Source: Neobacillus citreus (lineage in GTDB: Bacteria; Bacillota; Bacilli; Bacillales; Cytobacillaceae). Taken from it: 34,988 nt of DNA. How positions within the stretch are numbered: position 1 is the first letter of the stretch; the number at the start of each line of letters is the position of its first letter. Below the pieces are notes generated by a model that was not told the DNA's origin, did not search any database, and saw only the letters and a list, made by a program, of their open reading frames with translations. The translations under genes were made by a program, and so were the position numbers. Location of the stretch: contig NZ_JAGYPE020000043.1 of assembly GCF_018343545.2 (NCBI RefSeq), positions 1-34,988 on the forward strand. Reading direction: 5' to 3'. Shown piece by piece: positions 24,203-32,457 of this stretch.

Positions 24203-24850
24203 ATGAAAAAACTTTTGACATTTGTGGTAACAATAATTGGGACAATATCCCTTTTCGCCGGCGCTGCCAGTGCCCATGTCACTGTTCAGCCAAGCGAAAC
24301 ATCGCAAGGAAAATATGAAGTGTTCACGGTCAAAGTTCCCTCCGAAAATGAACAAGTACCAACCACCAAGATTGAAGTGAAAATTCCTGATGATGTCGAT
24401 GTTACCCGTTTTGAGCCAAAACCAGGCTGGAAATATGACGTTCAAAAGGATGCATCAGGGAAAATCACAAGTGTTACCTGGACGGCAGAAGGTGAAGGAT
24501 TGTCTCCAACTGAATTTGCAATGTTTAACATGTCCGGAAAAGTTGGCGACAAAGCCGAGAAAATTGTCTGGAAAGCCTACCAAACGTACCAGGATGGCAG
24601 TGTCGTAGAATGGGTGGGAGCAGAGGATGCGGACAAGCCCGCTTCAGTGACGGTCGTTCATCCAGCTGCACCAGGTGAACACGGGCATGGTCATGGTGCT
24701 GCCCAAACAGATAAAAAGACCGATACTGCGGCTGATCACGATCAAAAAACAGAAGATGCAGCTTCATCGAACGTACCGCTCTACCTATCTATTGCAGCAT
24801 TGCTTGTAGGGCTAATTGCTTTAGGAGTTTCATTTAAAAAGAAATCATAG
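24203..24850 (+). CDS. ycnI: Copper-binding protein YcnI (DUF1775)
   Basis: A 215-residue extracytoplasmic protein. The signal peptide ends at ASA, so the mature chain begins with His (HVTVQPSETSQG), the N-terminal ligand of the YcnI copper site. The DUF1775 domain (about 26-155) contains PGWKYDV and VVEWVGAEDA. A His-rich linker (GEHGHGHGAA) and a charged segment follow, then a C-terminal membrane helix (about 192-210) with a KKKS tail. It lies 24 bases after ycnJ and has a GGAGATG ribosome binding site. It probably hands copper to, or takes it from, YcnJ at the cell surface. Confidence 0.93.
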   Translation: MKKLLTFVVTIIGTISLFAGAASAHVTVQPSETSQGKYEVFTVKVPSENEQVPTTKIEVKIPDDVDVTRFEPKPGWKYDVQKDASGKITSVTWTAEGEGLSPTEFAMFNMSGKVGDKAEKIVWKAYQTYQDGSVVEWVGAEDADKPASVTVVHPAAPGEHGHGHGAAQTDKKTDTAADHDQKTEDAASSNVPLYLSIAALLVGLIALGVSFKKKS

Positions 24851-24912
24851 GTTGTTCCTTCACGGCTAATGATGGCGTAAATTAGGGGGAACACATTCTG
24901 TGTCATCACAAT

Positions 24913-24955
24913 GAGAAAAAGGTACAGGGCTTTTTTGAGCCTGTACCTTTTTCTC
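24913..24955. terminator. Bidirectional terminator between ycnI and the lysine ABC operon
   Basis: A 16-base-pair perfect stem, GAGAAAAAGGTACAGG and its complement, with an 11-base loop. The arms supply A and T tracts in both directions. Confidence 0.88.
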
Positions 24956-24987
24956 TTATTCAGATGAATTATTTCGCCATGATACTC

Positions 24988-25710
24988 TTATAGAATCTGA
25001 TTTAAAAACCTCTGCGTCCGCTCATGCTTTGGATTGGAAAAGATTTCATTTGGATGTCCTTCTTCTATTATATTGCCGTCAGCCAGCATAACGATCCGGC
25101 TTGCGACTTCTTTTGCAAAACCCATTTCGTGTGTCACGATGACCATTGTCATTCCTTCACGGGCTAAATCCTTCATTACTTGAAGTACCTCGCCCACAAG
25201 CTCAGGGTCCAATGCCGACGTTGGTTCATCGAATAGCATCACTTTGGGCTCCATTGCCAATGCTCTGGCAATGGCCACGCGCTGCTTTTGCCCGCCAGAT
25301 AATTGGTCAGGGTAAAAGTTGGCTTTATCCTGCAGGCCAACTTTTTTCAGAAGGTCTATTGCTTTGGAACGGGCCTGATCTTTAGATACACCCTTTACAT
25401 GAACAGGAGCCTCAATAATATTTTCGACCACTGTCATGTGCGGGAATAGGTTGAAATGTTGAAATACCATTCCTACTTTTTCCCTTATTTTATTAAGATT
25501 CGTTTTTGCGGGATTGATTTTTTCTGTATCGATAATAATGTCACCAGCTTCGGCTGTCTCTAAAAAGTTCAAACAGCGGAGAAGGGTACTTTTCCCTGAA
25601 CCACTCGCACCGATAAGGACAACAACCTCTTTTTCTTTTACGTGTAGATCAATATTTTTCAAAACTTGAAGTTCCCCGAAAGATTTTGAAAGATTTTTAA
25701 TTTCAATCAT
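24988..25710 (-). CDS. Lysine (basic amino-acid) ABC transporter, ATP-binding protein
   Basis: A 240-residue GlnQ-type ATPase with Walker [11 protein letters not shown]-loop [10 protein letters not shown], signature [15 protein letters not shown], Walker [15 protein letters not shown] and switch [11 protein letters not shown] 25710 overlaps the permease stop by four bases; a longer frame to 25773 would cover the permease C-terminus and is rejected. It is closely similar to the other amino-acid ATPase in the window (11843-12589). Substrate lysine is inferred from the riboswitch that heads the operon, not from this protein. Confidence 0.93.
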   Translation of the reverse strand: MIEIKNLSKSFGELQVLKNIDLHVKEKEVVVLIGASGSGKSTLLRCLNFLETAEAGDIIIDTEKINPAKTNLNKIREKVGMVFQHFNLFPHMTVVENIIEAPVHVKGVSKDQARSKAIDLLKKVGLQDKANFYPDQLSGGQKQRVAIARALAMEPKVMLFDEPTSALDPELVGEVLQVMKDLAREGMTMVIVTHEMGFAKEVASRIVMLADGNIIEEGHPNEIFSNPKHERTQRFLNQIL

Positions 25711-26390
25711 GCGGCGGCTGCCTCCTTCGGTCTGCTGACATCCAACCTTTTCTCCAATCGGTTTGTGAACCACGTGAAAATTAACACGATGATCAAATAA
25801 TAAAGTCCGACAACAAAGTAGGTTTCAAATGGCATATAGTTTTCCCCTTGGACGGTAAGGGCAGTGTTAAACAAGTCTGTTACAGCAATATAGGCAACCA
25901 GGGAAGAATCCTTTAAGCTGATAATGAACTGATTCCCCAGCGGCGGGATGGCACGTTTGAAGGCCTGTGGAAAAATAATTCTGCGCATTGCAAGCGGGTA
26001 GGACATCCCTAACGATCTTGCAGCTTCCATTTGACCGCGGTCGATCGATTGGACAGCCCCCCTGAAAATTTCCGATATATACGCACCGGTATGAATGCTT
26101 AACGCAAGCGCGCCGGCTGTAAAGCTGTCAAGGGCTAGAAAATTTGCGATTCCATAATATAGGAACATAATTTGAACGATTAATGGAGTCCCGCGGATAA
26201 GCCCAATATAAATATCTGATATCCAATTAAGTAATTTGATAGAAGATATTTTAAAACCGGCAAAGATGATTCCAATGATTAATGCAAATAGCAGAGAAAT
26301 AATTGTAATGGAAATCGTCATCCATGAGGCTTTCAAGAAGGCAACACCATGCTCACTTAGGATGCCGATTATATTTTGCCAAAAAGTCAT
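25707..26390 (-). CDS. Lysine (basic amino-acid) ABC transporter, permease
   Basis: A 227-residue permease of the HisM/GlnP class with about five helices, the conserved [20 protein letters not shown] block and the EAA loop [24 protein letters not shown]. The ATG at 26390 follows AAAGGAGG. The gap from the binding-protein gene, about 100 bases, contains an attenuator-like hairpin. The downstream ATPase gene overlaps its stop. Confidence 0.93.
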   Translation of the reverse strand: MTFWQNIIGILSEHGVAFLKASWMTISITIISLLFALIIGIIFAGFKISSIKLLNWISDIYIGLIRGTPLIVQIMFLYYGIANFLALDSFTAGALALSIHTGAYISEIFRGAVQSIDRGQMEAARSLGMSYPLAMRRIIFPQAFKRAIPPLGNQFIISLKDSSLVAYIAVTDLFNTALTVQGENYMPFETYFVVGLYYLIIVLIFTWFTNRLEKRLDVSRPKEAAAA

Positions 26391-26412
26391 GATTTCATTT
26401 CAACCTCCTTTG

Positions 26413-26447
26413 AAAAAACGTAAGCCCCAAGGAATGGAGCTTACGTT
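26413..26447 (-). terminator. Intercistronic attenuator between binding protein and permease (lysine operon)
   Basis: On the minus strand a nine-base stem AACGTAAGC / GCTTACGTT with a 13-base loop is followed by a run of T. It is the same arrangement as in the other amino-acid ABC operon and probably lets most transcripts stop after the binding-protein gene. Confidence 0.68.
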
Positions 26448-26489
26448 ATCCAATTTTCCTATTTTGCCATCTTAAAGATGTGCGGGTGC

Positions 26490-27281
26490 TTACTTTTCAA
26501 GTAAGTTTTCGTTGAACCATTTTTTGCTGATTTTTTCGTAAGTGCCATCTTTCTGCATGTCGTCAATGGCTTTGTTGATTTTATCAGCAAGTTCTTTGTT
26601 TCCTTCGGCTACTGCTACACTAACTCGATCCTCATTTAGCAGGTTGCCAATCGGCTTGATCTTTAAACCCTTTTCGTTTTTGGCATTCAAACCGACAATT
26701 TTATCAGTAATAACGGCATCCAAACGGCCAATTGCCAAGTCCTGAAGAGCGTTAACATCAGATGGATATCCTTTTACTTGATCGGATAGTTCAAGGGCCA
26801 TATCCTTCCATGTGCTTGCCTGGATAACACCAATTGTTTTTCCCTTTAAATCATCTTTTGAAGTAATAGTGCTGTTGTTTTCAGCCACAAAAATTTGGGC
26901 GCCGGATAAATAATATGGATTTGTGAAGTCTACTTGCTTATCACGTTCAGGTGTTGCTGTCATACTCCCGATAATCGCATCGTATTTTTTTGCTTTTAAT
27001 CCTTGGATGATGGTTTCCCATTGGTTTGTTACGGGATTTGCTTTTACACCAATTCTTTTGGCAATCTCATTTCCAATTTCTACGTCAAAACCAGTTAATT
27101 TGTCATCCTTCTTAAAGTTTAATGGTGGATATTGCCCGCTCATCGCAAACGATAGCGTCCCCTCTTTAATTAGGCCTAAATCTTCTCCCTTTGCCTGGTT
27201 TGTTTTAGCTGTTTCTTTAGATCCGCATGCTGCTAAAATCACCAGTAATGCAGAAACTACTAAAATCATAAGTTTTCTCAT
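26490..27281 (-). CDS. Lysine (basic amino-acid) ABC transporter, substrate-binding lipoprotein
   Basis: A 263-residue lipoprotein of solute-binding family 3 with signal peptide and lipobox LAAC (C19). Family signatures are YPPLNFKKDDKLTGFDVEIGNEIAKRIG and YDAIIGSMTATPERDKQVDFTNPYYLSG. The ATG is preceded by AAAAAGGGGG. The leader, about 295 bases, is a lysine riboswitch ending in a terminator just 20 bases before the start codon. The operon is therefore shut off by lysine and very likely imports it; arginine or ornithine uptake as well cannot be excluded. Confidence 0.92.
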   Translation of the reverse strand: MRKLMILVVSALLVILAACGSKETAKTNQAKGEDLGLIKEGTLSFAMSGQYPPLNFKKDDKLTGFDVEIGNEIAKRIGVKANPVTNQWETIIQGLKAKKYDAIIGSMTATPERDKQVDFTNPYYLSGAQIFVAENNSTITSKDDLKGKTIGVIQASTWKDMALELSDQVKGYPSDVNALQDLAIGRLDAVITDKIVGLNAKNEKGLKIKPIGNLLNEDRVSVAVAEGNKELADKINKAIDDMQKDGTYEKISKKWFNENLLEK

Positions 27282-27302
27282 GATGCATCCCCCTTTTTAA
27301 TT

Positions 27303-27329
27303 AAAAAAGCACCGTCCATGTGACGGTGC
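27303..27329 (-). terminator. Riboswitch-controlled terminator
   Basis: On the minus strand the eight-base-pair stem GCACCGTC / GACGGTGC with a five-base loop is followed by six T. It is the expression platform of the lysine riboswitch. The 5' arm can instead pair within GGTGTCAGGCACC, a simple antiterminator. Confidence 0.88.
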
Positions 27330-27357
27330 CTGACACCCTCATCTAAAGCTTTGAATT

Positions 27358-27533
27358 AGATAGTTCCCCACAATTCTCATGCTGAATTGTGACAGTTCTG
27401 CCCCTTATCGAGTACAGCCCCAGCTCTCTGAAAACAGTGATTTCAGATGCTTCGGCGATTTATCATTTTTCCTATTTTCCTAGATTTCACTGAATCTCCA
27501 ATAGGATACTAATATAAATCGCGACCTCTACCT
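27358..27533 (-). promoter_or_regulatory. Lysine riboswitch (L-box) aptamer
   Basis: On the minus strand the leader matches the lysine riboswitch throughout. P1 is AGGTAG (27528-27533) pairing with CTATCT (27358-27363). The conserved AGAGGTCGCGA, the AGTA bulge, a perfect nine-base P2 (GCGATTTAT / ATAAATCGC), the invariant GCCGAAGC, a following helix TCTGAAA / TTTCAGA, GCTGGGGCTGT and GAACTGTCAC then follow. The last helix is CACAATTC / GAGAATTGTG. Core motifs and their order agree with the Bacillus lysC leader. Lysine binding would stabilise P1 and allow the terminator at 27303-27329 to form. Confidence 0.94.
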
Positions 27534-27557
27534 CATCTCAAAAGCTTAAAGATGAGG
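27531..27557 (-). repeat. 5' leader hairpin flanking the lysine aptamer
   Basis: On the minus strand CCTCATCT and AGATGAGG form an eight-base-pair stem at the start of the transcript. Its 3' arm includes the first bases of P1, and a second AGATGAGG (27337-27344) precedes the terminator. The repeats permit alternative pairings. Confidence 0.6.
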
Positions 27558-27582
27558 AATTAATATTCTTTTCGCAATAATT

Positions 27583-27611
27583 AGTATAAGTAAATATTTA
27601 TACATAATCAA
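27583..27611 (-). promoter_or_regulatory. Promoter of the lysine ABC operon
   Basis: On the minus strand TTGATT (27606-27611) and TATACT (27583-27588) are 17 bases apart. The transcript would start near 27576, so the leader contains the whole riboswitch and the extra 5' hairpin. Confidence 0.6.
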
Positions 27612-27649
27612 GTATAAATTTACTAGAATATTTCCCCATTTGAAAAGAC

Positions 27650-27689
27650 TTGACGAAAATTTGTTAATTGGTATACATTTTTCTACAAT
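27650..27689 (+). promoter_or_regulatory. Candidate promoters of rocB
   Basis: TTGACG (27650-27655) with TATACA (27672-27677) at 16 bases, or TTGTTA (27661-27666) with TACAAT (27684-27689) at 17 bases. Both give a short leader to the ATG at 27716. No RocR or SigL-type -24/-12 signature was seen. Confidence 0.45.
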
Positions 27690-27715
27690 ACTAATCTTAA
27701 AAAAAAGGGGTCAGA

Positions 27716-29368
27716 ATGATGCTGCAATGCCGTGAGGATGTATTGGCATTCACGAACCAACTCGTGAATATCGAAAGTATTGTGAATACAAAGGGTGAAA
27801 AAACAATTGCCCAATATTTATATAAATTTATTTCTGCTTTTCCTTATTTTTCAAAAAATCCTTCTCACATGACGATGTCTCAAACCATTCAGGATGAACA
27901 TGAAAGATATAATGTATTGGCATTTGTCAAAGGTACAAAAGGGAATAGCCGCCGTACGGTCATTTTGATGGGACATATGGACACGGTTGGAATTGATGAT
28001 TTTAATCACCTAAAAGAACATGCGTGTTTTCCGGATCAACTAATGGCTGCGTTAAAGAGGGAGGAGCTGCCTGCCTCGGCGAAGGAACATTTAGACTCGG
28101 GCGACTGGTTGTTTGGTAGAGGGGTACTCGATATGAAAAGTGGAGTAGCCAGCCACCTCTATCTATTAAAATACTATTCTGAGCATCCGGAAGAGCTTGA
28201 TGGAAACATCGTCTTTTTAGCAGAATGTGATGAAGAGGACAGCTCTCACGGAGTTTTATCAGCCTTAAAGGTCCTGAAAAGCTGGAAACAGGAGCATGGT
28301 TTTGAATATGCTGCGGCGATCAATTCCGATTTCGTCTCCCCGCGCTTTGCAGGAGATGTAAATCGCTATATCTATATGGGGACAGTAGGCAAGCTTCTGC
28401 CATCCTTTTTTATTACTGGTGCAGAAACGCATGTTGGCTCTTGCTTTGAAGGGCTTGACCCTAACTTTATCGCGGCGGAGCTGACGAAGCAGATTGATTA
28501 TAATCCCGAGCTTTGCAATGAGGCCTTTGGTGAAATCACAGTTCCCCCTGTTTCTTTAAAACAAACAGACCTGAAACCGTCTTATACCGTTCAGACCGCG
28601 TTGTCTGCCTATGTATACTACAATTTCTTCATCCATTCCTGGTCTCCGAAGGATGTCCTAGTGAAATTAAAAGAGCAGGCGCGTATTGCATTTGAAAACG
28701 CCTTAAATGCTTTTGATGAAAGATATAAGCAGTTTAGCAGCTTAAGCGGCGAACCATATTTCAAACATCCTTGGCAGCCAAGAGTGTTCACATATGAAGA
28801 AATGGAACAACAGTTGGTTATGGAGCACGGTGATACCTTTATCACGCATATGAATCAATTTAAAGAGAGTTTAATGGAGGATAAGGAACTGGATACCCGC
28901 ATGTTCGCGGCAAGGGTTGTAGAAGAGGCTTGGAACTGGATGAAGGACAAAAACCCTGCCATTATTCTTTTCTATTCATCTCTTTATTCTCCAAGAATTG
29001 AGCTGTCCGGCAAGAATGAGCAGGAACAGGCCTTGATTGATGCGTTAAATCAAGCAGTGGAATCGATTCAGCCAGCCTATCCACATCCGATTGTAACGCG
29101 GAATTTCTTCCCATATATCTCGGATATGAGCTTTGTTGCGCTAAGCGATGACGAAGAAGGAATAGAGGCTGTTTCCAATAATAATCCTGGCTGGGGAACA
29201 AAGCATTACGTGGAGTACCAAGACATCCGCGACTTAAATGTGCCGGTCATCAATATTGGACCTTATGGACTAGATGCCCATAAAAAGCTGGAAAGAATGG
29301 AAATGTCCTATTCACTTGAAGTGGTGCCGAATCTGACCAATCTAGTCATCCGAAATTTATTAAAATAG
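27716..29368 (+). CDS. rocB: RocB-like M20-family metallohydrolase (arginine utilisation)
   Basis: A 550-residue cytoplasmic protein of the M20 peptidase/deacylase superfamily with the features and length of Bacillus RocB, a protein of the arginine catabolic (roc) genes whose reaction is not settled. The metal site is visible: H87 in VILMGHMDTVG, the bridging Asp in GRGVLDMKSG, and the catalytic ECDEEDSSHG. ATG 27716 follows AAAAGGGG. Unlike the B. subtilis rocABC operon, it stands alone here, divergent from the lysine importer, with its own promoter and terminator. Confidence 0.9.
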   Translation: MMLQCREDVLAFTNQLVNIESIVNTKGEKTIAQYLYKFISAFPYFSKNPSHMTMSQTIQDEHERYNVLAFVKGTKGNSRRTVILMGHMDTVGIDDFNHLKEHACFPDQLMAALKREELPASAKEHLDSGDWLFGRGVLDMKSGVASHLYLLKYYSEHPEELDGNIVFLAECDEEDSSHGVLSALKVLKSWKQEHGFEYAAAINSDFVSPRFAGDVNRYIYMGTVGKLLPSFFITGAETHVGSCFEGLDPNFIAAELTKQIDYNPELCNEAFGEITVPPVSLKQTDLKPSYTVQTALSAYVYYNFFIHSWSPKDVLVKLKEQARIAFENALNAFDERYKQFSSLSGEPYFKHPWQPRVFTYEEMEQQLVMEHGDTFITHMNQFKESLMEDKELDTRMFAARVVEEAWNWMKDKNPAIILFYSSLYSPRIELSGKNEQEQALIDALNQAVESIQPAYPHPIVTRNFFPYISDMSFVALSDDEEGIEAVSNNNPGWGTKHYVEYQDIRDLNVPVINIGPYGLDAHKKLERMEMSYSLEVVPNLTNLVIRNLLK

Positions 29369-29375
29369 TGTACTG

Positions 29376-29403
29376 GGGTGTCCTGTGGGACGCCCTATAT
29401 TTT
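29376..29403 (+). terminator. Terminator after rocB
   Basis: An eight-base-pair stem GGGTGTCC / GGACGCCC with one G-T pair and a TGTG loop, followed by TATATTTTTAT. Confidence 0.75.
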
Positions 29404-29462
29404 TATACCGGTAAATTATAAAATAAAGAATACTATAAGGAGCTTTAAAATCGGAGGTACAG

Positions 29463-30008
29463 ATGGAGGCGCAAATTCTAGCGTGGTTTGAGCATAGCGG
29501 CACATTAGCAATATGGATAAGTATCTTATTGAATATCATTATTAGTTTCTTCGGGGTTGTTCCGAGCGTCTTTCTAACCGCAGCCAACATTAGCTTCTTC
29601 GGATTTGGCCACGGATTGTTGATTTCGATTCTTGGTGAGGCCTTTGGAGCCATTATTAGTTTTTATTTATATCGAAAAGGTATCAATAGGGTAAAAAACA
29701 AGATTGCGATAAAAAATAAATTTTTAGATAGATTGCAAAATACGCAAGATATGGAAGCATTTTTTCTGATATTCGCACTTAGGATTTTTCCGTTCATCCC
29801 TTCTGGAGTGGTGACACTTGTAAGTGCTGGAAGCAAGGTTGGGATTATTAATTTTTCCATCGCTAGCACGCTTGGAAAAATACCCGCCTTATTAATAGAG
29901 GCTTACTCCGTGAAGCAGGTTTTGGATTGGAGTTTGCAAGGGAAATTTATTTTAGGGTTATGTTCAATTTTCATGGTAGTTATTTTAATAAAAAGGTTTC
30001 AAAAATAA
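29463..30008 (+). CDS. TVP38/TMEM64 (VTT) family membrane protein
   Basis: A 181-residue membrane protein with about five hydrophobic segments. The VTT/SNARE-associated pattern is seen in GVVPSVFLTAANISFFGFGHGLLISILGEAFGAIISFYLYRKG, with the family G-E-x-x-G motif, and in LRIFPFIPSGVVTLVSAGSKVG, with the conserved R-x-FPFIPSG. Relatives such as YdjX/YdjZ and DedA are membrane scramblase- or transporter-like proteins of poorly known substrate. ATG 29463 has a CGGAGGT ribosome binding site. It appears to be monocistronic. Confidence 0.85.
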   Translation: MEAQILAWFEHSGTLAIWISILLNIIISFFGVVPSVFLTAANISFFGFGHGLLISILGEAFGAIISFYLYRKGINRVKNKIAIKNKFLDRLQNTQDMEAFFLIFALRIFPFIPSGVVTLVSAGSKVGIINFSIASTLGKIPALLIEAYSVKQVLDWSLQGKFILGLCSIFMVVILIKRFQK

Positions 30009-30010
30009 GA

Positions 30011-30050
30011 ACAAGGGTCCCTGCGAAAAAGTGAGGGTACCCTTGTTTAT
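30011..30050. terminator. Bidirectional terminator
   Basis: ACAAGGGTCCCT and AGGGTACCCTTGT form an imperfect stem of about 12 pairs, followed by TTTATTTT on the plus strand. It separates the VTT gene from the convergent metalloprotease gene. Confidence 0.75.
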
Positions 30051-30054
30051 TTTC

Positions 30055-32421
30055 CTATTTAAAGATTAATACCTTTCCAACTGTGCCATCAGCGCTTTCC
30101 CCAACTACACGGAATTTTAATCCGTAGTTTGGTACGTTACGGCCTGCATCAACTAGGCCAGGGTTGCTGTAGTCAGACTTGTCATCAAAAAGCGGATTCC
30201 GCTGAGTGAAGTTGTCGGTCAACGTAAATTGCGATGGATAATTCAAGAACATTTTTTCAGTTTTGCTTAGGCCAAATGCAGCGTCATGTAATTGGTAACG
30301 AGAGGAGCTGACAGTTTTATCGCTCCAAGACAATGCATGCTGGTCAGCATCTACTACACCAAGGAAGCCATCTCCAGGGTGAATACCTGTCCAGTTGTTG
30401 TCATAGGATTCGTCTACATACCAAACAACCAGGCCTGGGTCATAACTCATTAAGCTTGCACCGCGGCGGATGTGAGATAAGCCGGCGTCGACACCGTTAT
30501 GTGTTCTCCACTCTAATAGATAATAGTGTGTGGTAGTATATGTGCCATCATGCTTCGTAAACCCGTCTAATGCAAATTGTGAGTCGCCCTCAGCACCGTC
30601 AGAGACTAGTTCTTTGCCATCAGCCGTCACTTTTACATTATCCACGAAGAAGCCATCTAAATTGGAAGCCCAGTCTGTCATATAACGGAATTGCAGCTGA
30701 ATTTTTTGTCCTTTGTATGCTGATAAATCAATTGATTCATGGACCCAGCCATTACTTGAACCGGTATAACCAGGAAGGTTTTCTTTTATGGCTGGATACC
30801 CATTAGGGTCAAGAGCAGAACTCGTACGGGAGCTTGATAGAGATTCCCATGTACTTCCACCATCTGTTGATACTTGGACCATAGCGTAATCCCATTCTTT
30901 TTCAATGTTGTACCAAGTGTCGAAATCAAGGGTGACATTGCTAGCGTTTGTTAAATCAACGGATACTGCCATTTTATGGTCAGCTTCGTCTCCTTTACCG
31001 CCAAAATACTCAAATTTTCCGTCTTTTGGCGTATTCAGGACGTTCACCTTGTCAGGTAAATCAATTCTTACAGCATCATTATTTGTACCCTTTGTTACTC
31101 CTTCATCAAGGAGGACAGTTGTGCCGGCCTTCGTAATGTTGTCAGCACGAAGAGTGGCACCAGTTAACCAGTTGCCGCCATGTAGGCTTTGTAGCATTTC
31201 TCTTGCGTATGGACTAAATCCAGGGGGCTCAGTTCCTGGAATGTCTCCTGCCCAGCTACCGGCTGACATAATAGACCAATATTCAACCGCTTCACCAGCA
31301 CCAGTATATTGAGTATCATACTCATCAGGAAGACCTAAGTCATGACCGAATTCGTGAGAGAATACTCCGGCTGCGCCGTCTTCTGGCTCGATGGTGTAAT
31401 CATAAGCCCCTAAAAGGCCTCCAAAGCGATCACTTTTAGATTTTCCGCCAGGAACAGCTGTAAGCTTTCCAAGATTCCATCGGTGTGACCAAATCGCATC
31501 TCCGCCTAATTTACCGCCGCCGGCCTCTTCGCCGACACCAGCATGAATCACCATAAGGTGGTCGATAATACCGTCTGGTTCGTTATAAACTCCGTCATTA
31601 TCATAATCATCGCGATCCCATACATCATATTCACTCAGGTCAACATTTGGATCCTTTCCTGCTTTTGTGAGAGCTTCATACACTAGTGTTCTTGGACGAG
31701 CGTCGCTTCCATCCGGCGTAGGATAGTTTCCACCATAGTAAGCAGCAGGATGATCAGCCGTATACCAGCCGGCAACAGTTCCATCAACCGTATAGCTACC
31801 GCCAGATTGCTGCTCATAATACTGTTTCATCGAAACGAGGTTTTCGCCGTTAGGTCCTTCGTAGCCATTTGCTCCGAAAATCATATCTTGGAAATGGTCA
31901 TGGGTATAGTCCTCATACCACATGTCCGTCTCATCTTTTGTGATCGAGCTTTTCTCGTAATCTGGAAAATCAATAGCCAGAACAAGAACTTTGTCATGGC
32001 GGACATTCCCGTCGTAACTCTCAATTTGGACAGGGTCTACGGTATTTTTGTTTGCCTGTCCTAATTTATTACCATTACCATTTTTTAGTCCGTTTGATTT
32101 TGGCTGGGCACTTTCTTTAACTGTGCCAAGTCCGGCAGGCAGCTGGTCTTTTGTCTTGAAAGCTTTGCCTTTTGCTTTTAGATATTGTTGTAATGCCTTT
32201 TCCGCCTCTGCAGGGCTCGCATTTTTAGCAATTTTCCCTTGCCGCTTCAGCATTTCTATTAATCTCTCATCATTAGCAATTCCCAAGTCAATCGGTGACC
32301 CCTGTGCCGATACTTTTGCTGCTGGACCTGCGGCTTTGCCGACAGGTGCTGCCGCCACATTCAGCATTCCCAGCCCTAAAGATAGAGCCAGTGCCGTTGA
32401 AAATAGTTTTCTCTTCTTCAT
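30055..32421 (-). CDS. inhA: Immune inhibitor A-type metalloprotease (peptidase M6)
   Basis: A 788-residue secreted zinc protease. A signal peptide (MKKRKLFSTALALSLGLGMLNVAAAP) precedes an N-terminal propeptide-like region with a low-complexity Asn/Gly/Lys stretch (about 100-125). The M6 catalytic domain begins near VLVLAIDFPDY and contains the zinc site SHEFGHDLGLPDEYD (H356, E357, H360). A jelly-roll domain with LDFDTWYNIEKEWDYAMVQVSTDGG and WASNLDGFFVDNVKV follows, as in Bacillus cereus InhA. Such enzymes degrade host and environmental proteins. ATG 32421 has an AGGAGGGG ribosome binding site; the longer frame from 32439 starts inside it. A cre-like site lies just upstream. Confidence 0.94.
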   Translation of the reverse strand: MKKRKLFSTALALSLGLGMLNVAAAPVGKAAGPAAKVSAQGSPIDLGIANDERLIEMLKRQGKIAKNASPAEAEKALQQYLKAKGKAFKTKDQLPAGLGTVKESAQPKSNGLKNGNGNKLGQANKNTVDPVQIESYDGNVRHDKVLVLAIDFPDYEKSSITKDETDMWYEDYTHDHFQDMIFGANGYEGPNGENLVSMKQYYEQQSGGSYTVDGTVAGWYTADHPAAYYGGNYPTPDGSDARPRTLVYEALTKAGKDPNVDLSEYDVWDRDDYDNDGVYNEPDGIIDHLMVIHAGVGEEAGGGKLGGDAIWSHRWNLGKLTAVPGGKSKSDRFGGLLGAYDYTIEPEDGAAGVFSHEFGHDLGLPDEYDTQYTGAGEAVEYWSIMSAGSWAGDIPGTEPPGFSPYAREMLQSLHGGNWLTGATLRADNITKAGTTVLLDEGVTKGTNNDAVRIDLPDKVNVLNTPKDGKFEYFGGKGDEADHKMAVSVDLTNASNVTLDFDTWYNIEKEWDYAMVQVSTDGGSTWESLSSSRTSSALDPNGYPAIKENLPGYTGSSNGWVHESIDLSAYKGQKIQLQFRYMTDWASNLDGFFVDNVKVTADGKELVSDGAEGDSQFALDGFTKHDGTYTTTHYYLLEWRTHNGVDAGLSHIRRGASLMSYDPGLVVWYVDESYDNNWTGIHPGDGFLGVVDADQHALSWSDKTVSSSRYQLHDAAFGLSKTEKMFLNYPSQFTLTDNFTQRNPLFDDKSDYSNPGLVDAGRNVPNYGLKFRVVGESADGTVGKVLIFK

Positions 32422-32443
32422 AAAGCCCCTCCTAGACAATATT

Positions 32444-32457
32444 TGAAACCGCTTTCA
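32444..32457 (-). promoter_or_regulatory. Catabolite-responsive element (cre) before inhA
   Basis: TGAAAGCGGTTTCA on the minus strand fits the CcpA-binding consensus TGWAANCGNTNWCA at every defined position. It lies about 25 bases before the start codon, inside the likely leader, where CcpA would block elongation when sugar is plentiful. Confidence 0.72.

Noticed and set aside
27309..27337. Dispersed repeat (GGTGTCAGGCACC type motif seen in some Bacillus genomes)
   Set aside because: Here it is fully explained as the terminator and antiterminator of the lysine riboswitch.
30905..31312. Plus-strand open frame within the metalloprotease gene
   Set aside because: Antisense shadow of a well-conserved protease domain; no start signal and no recognisable protein features.
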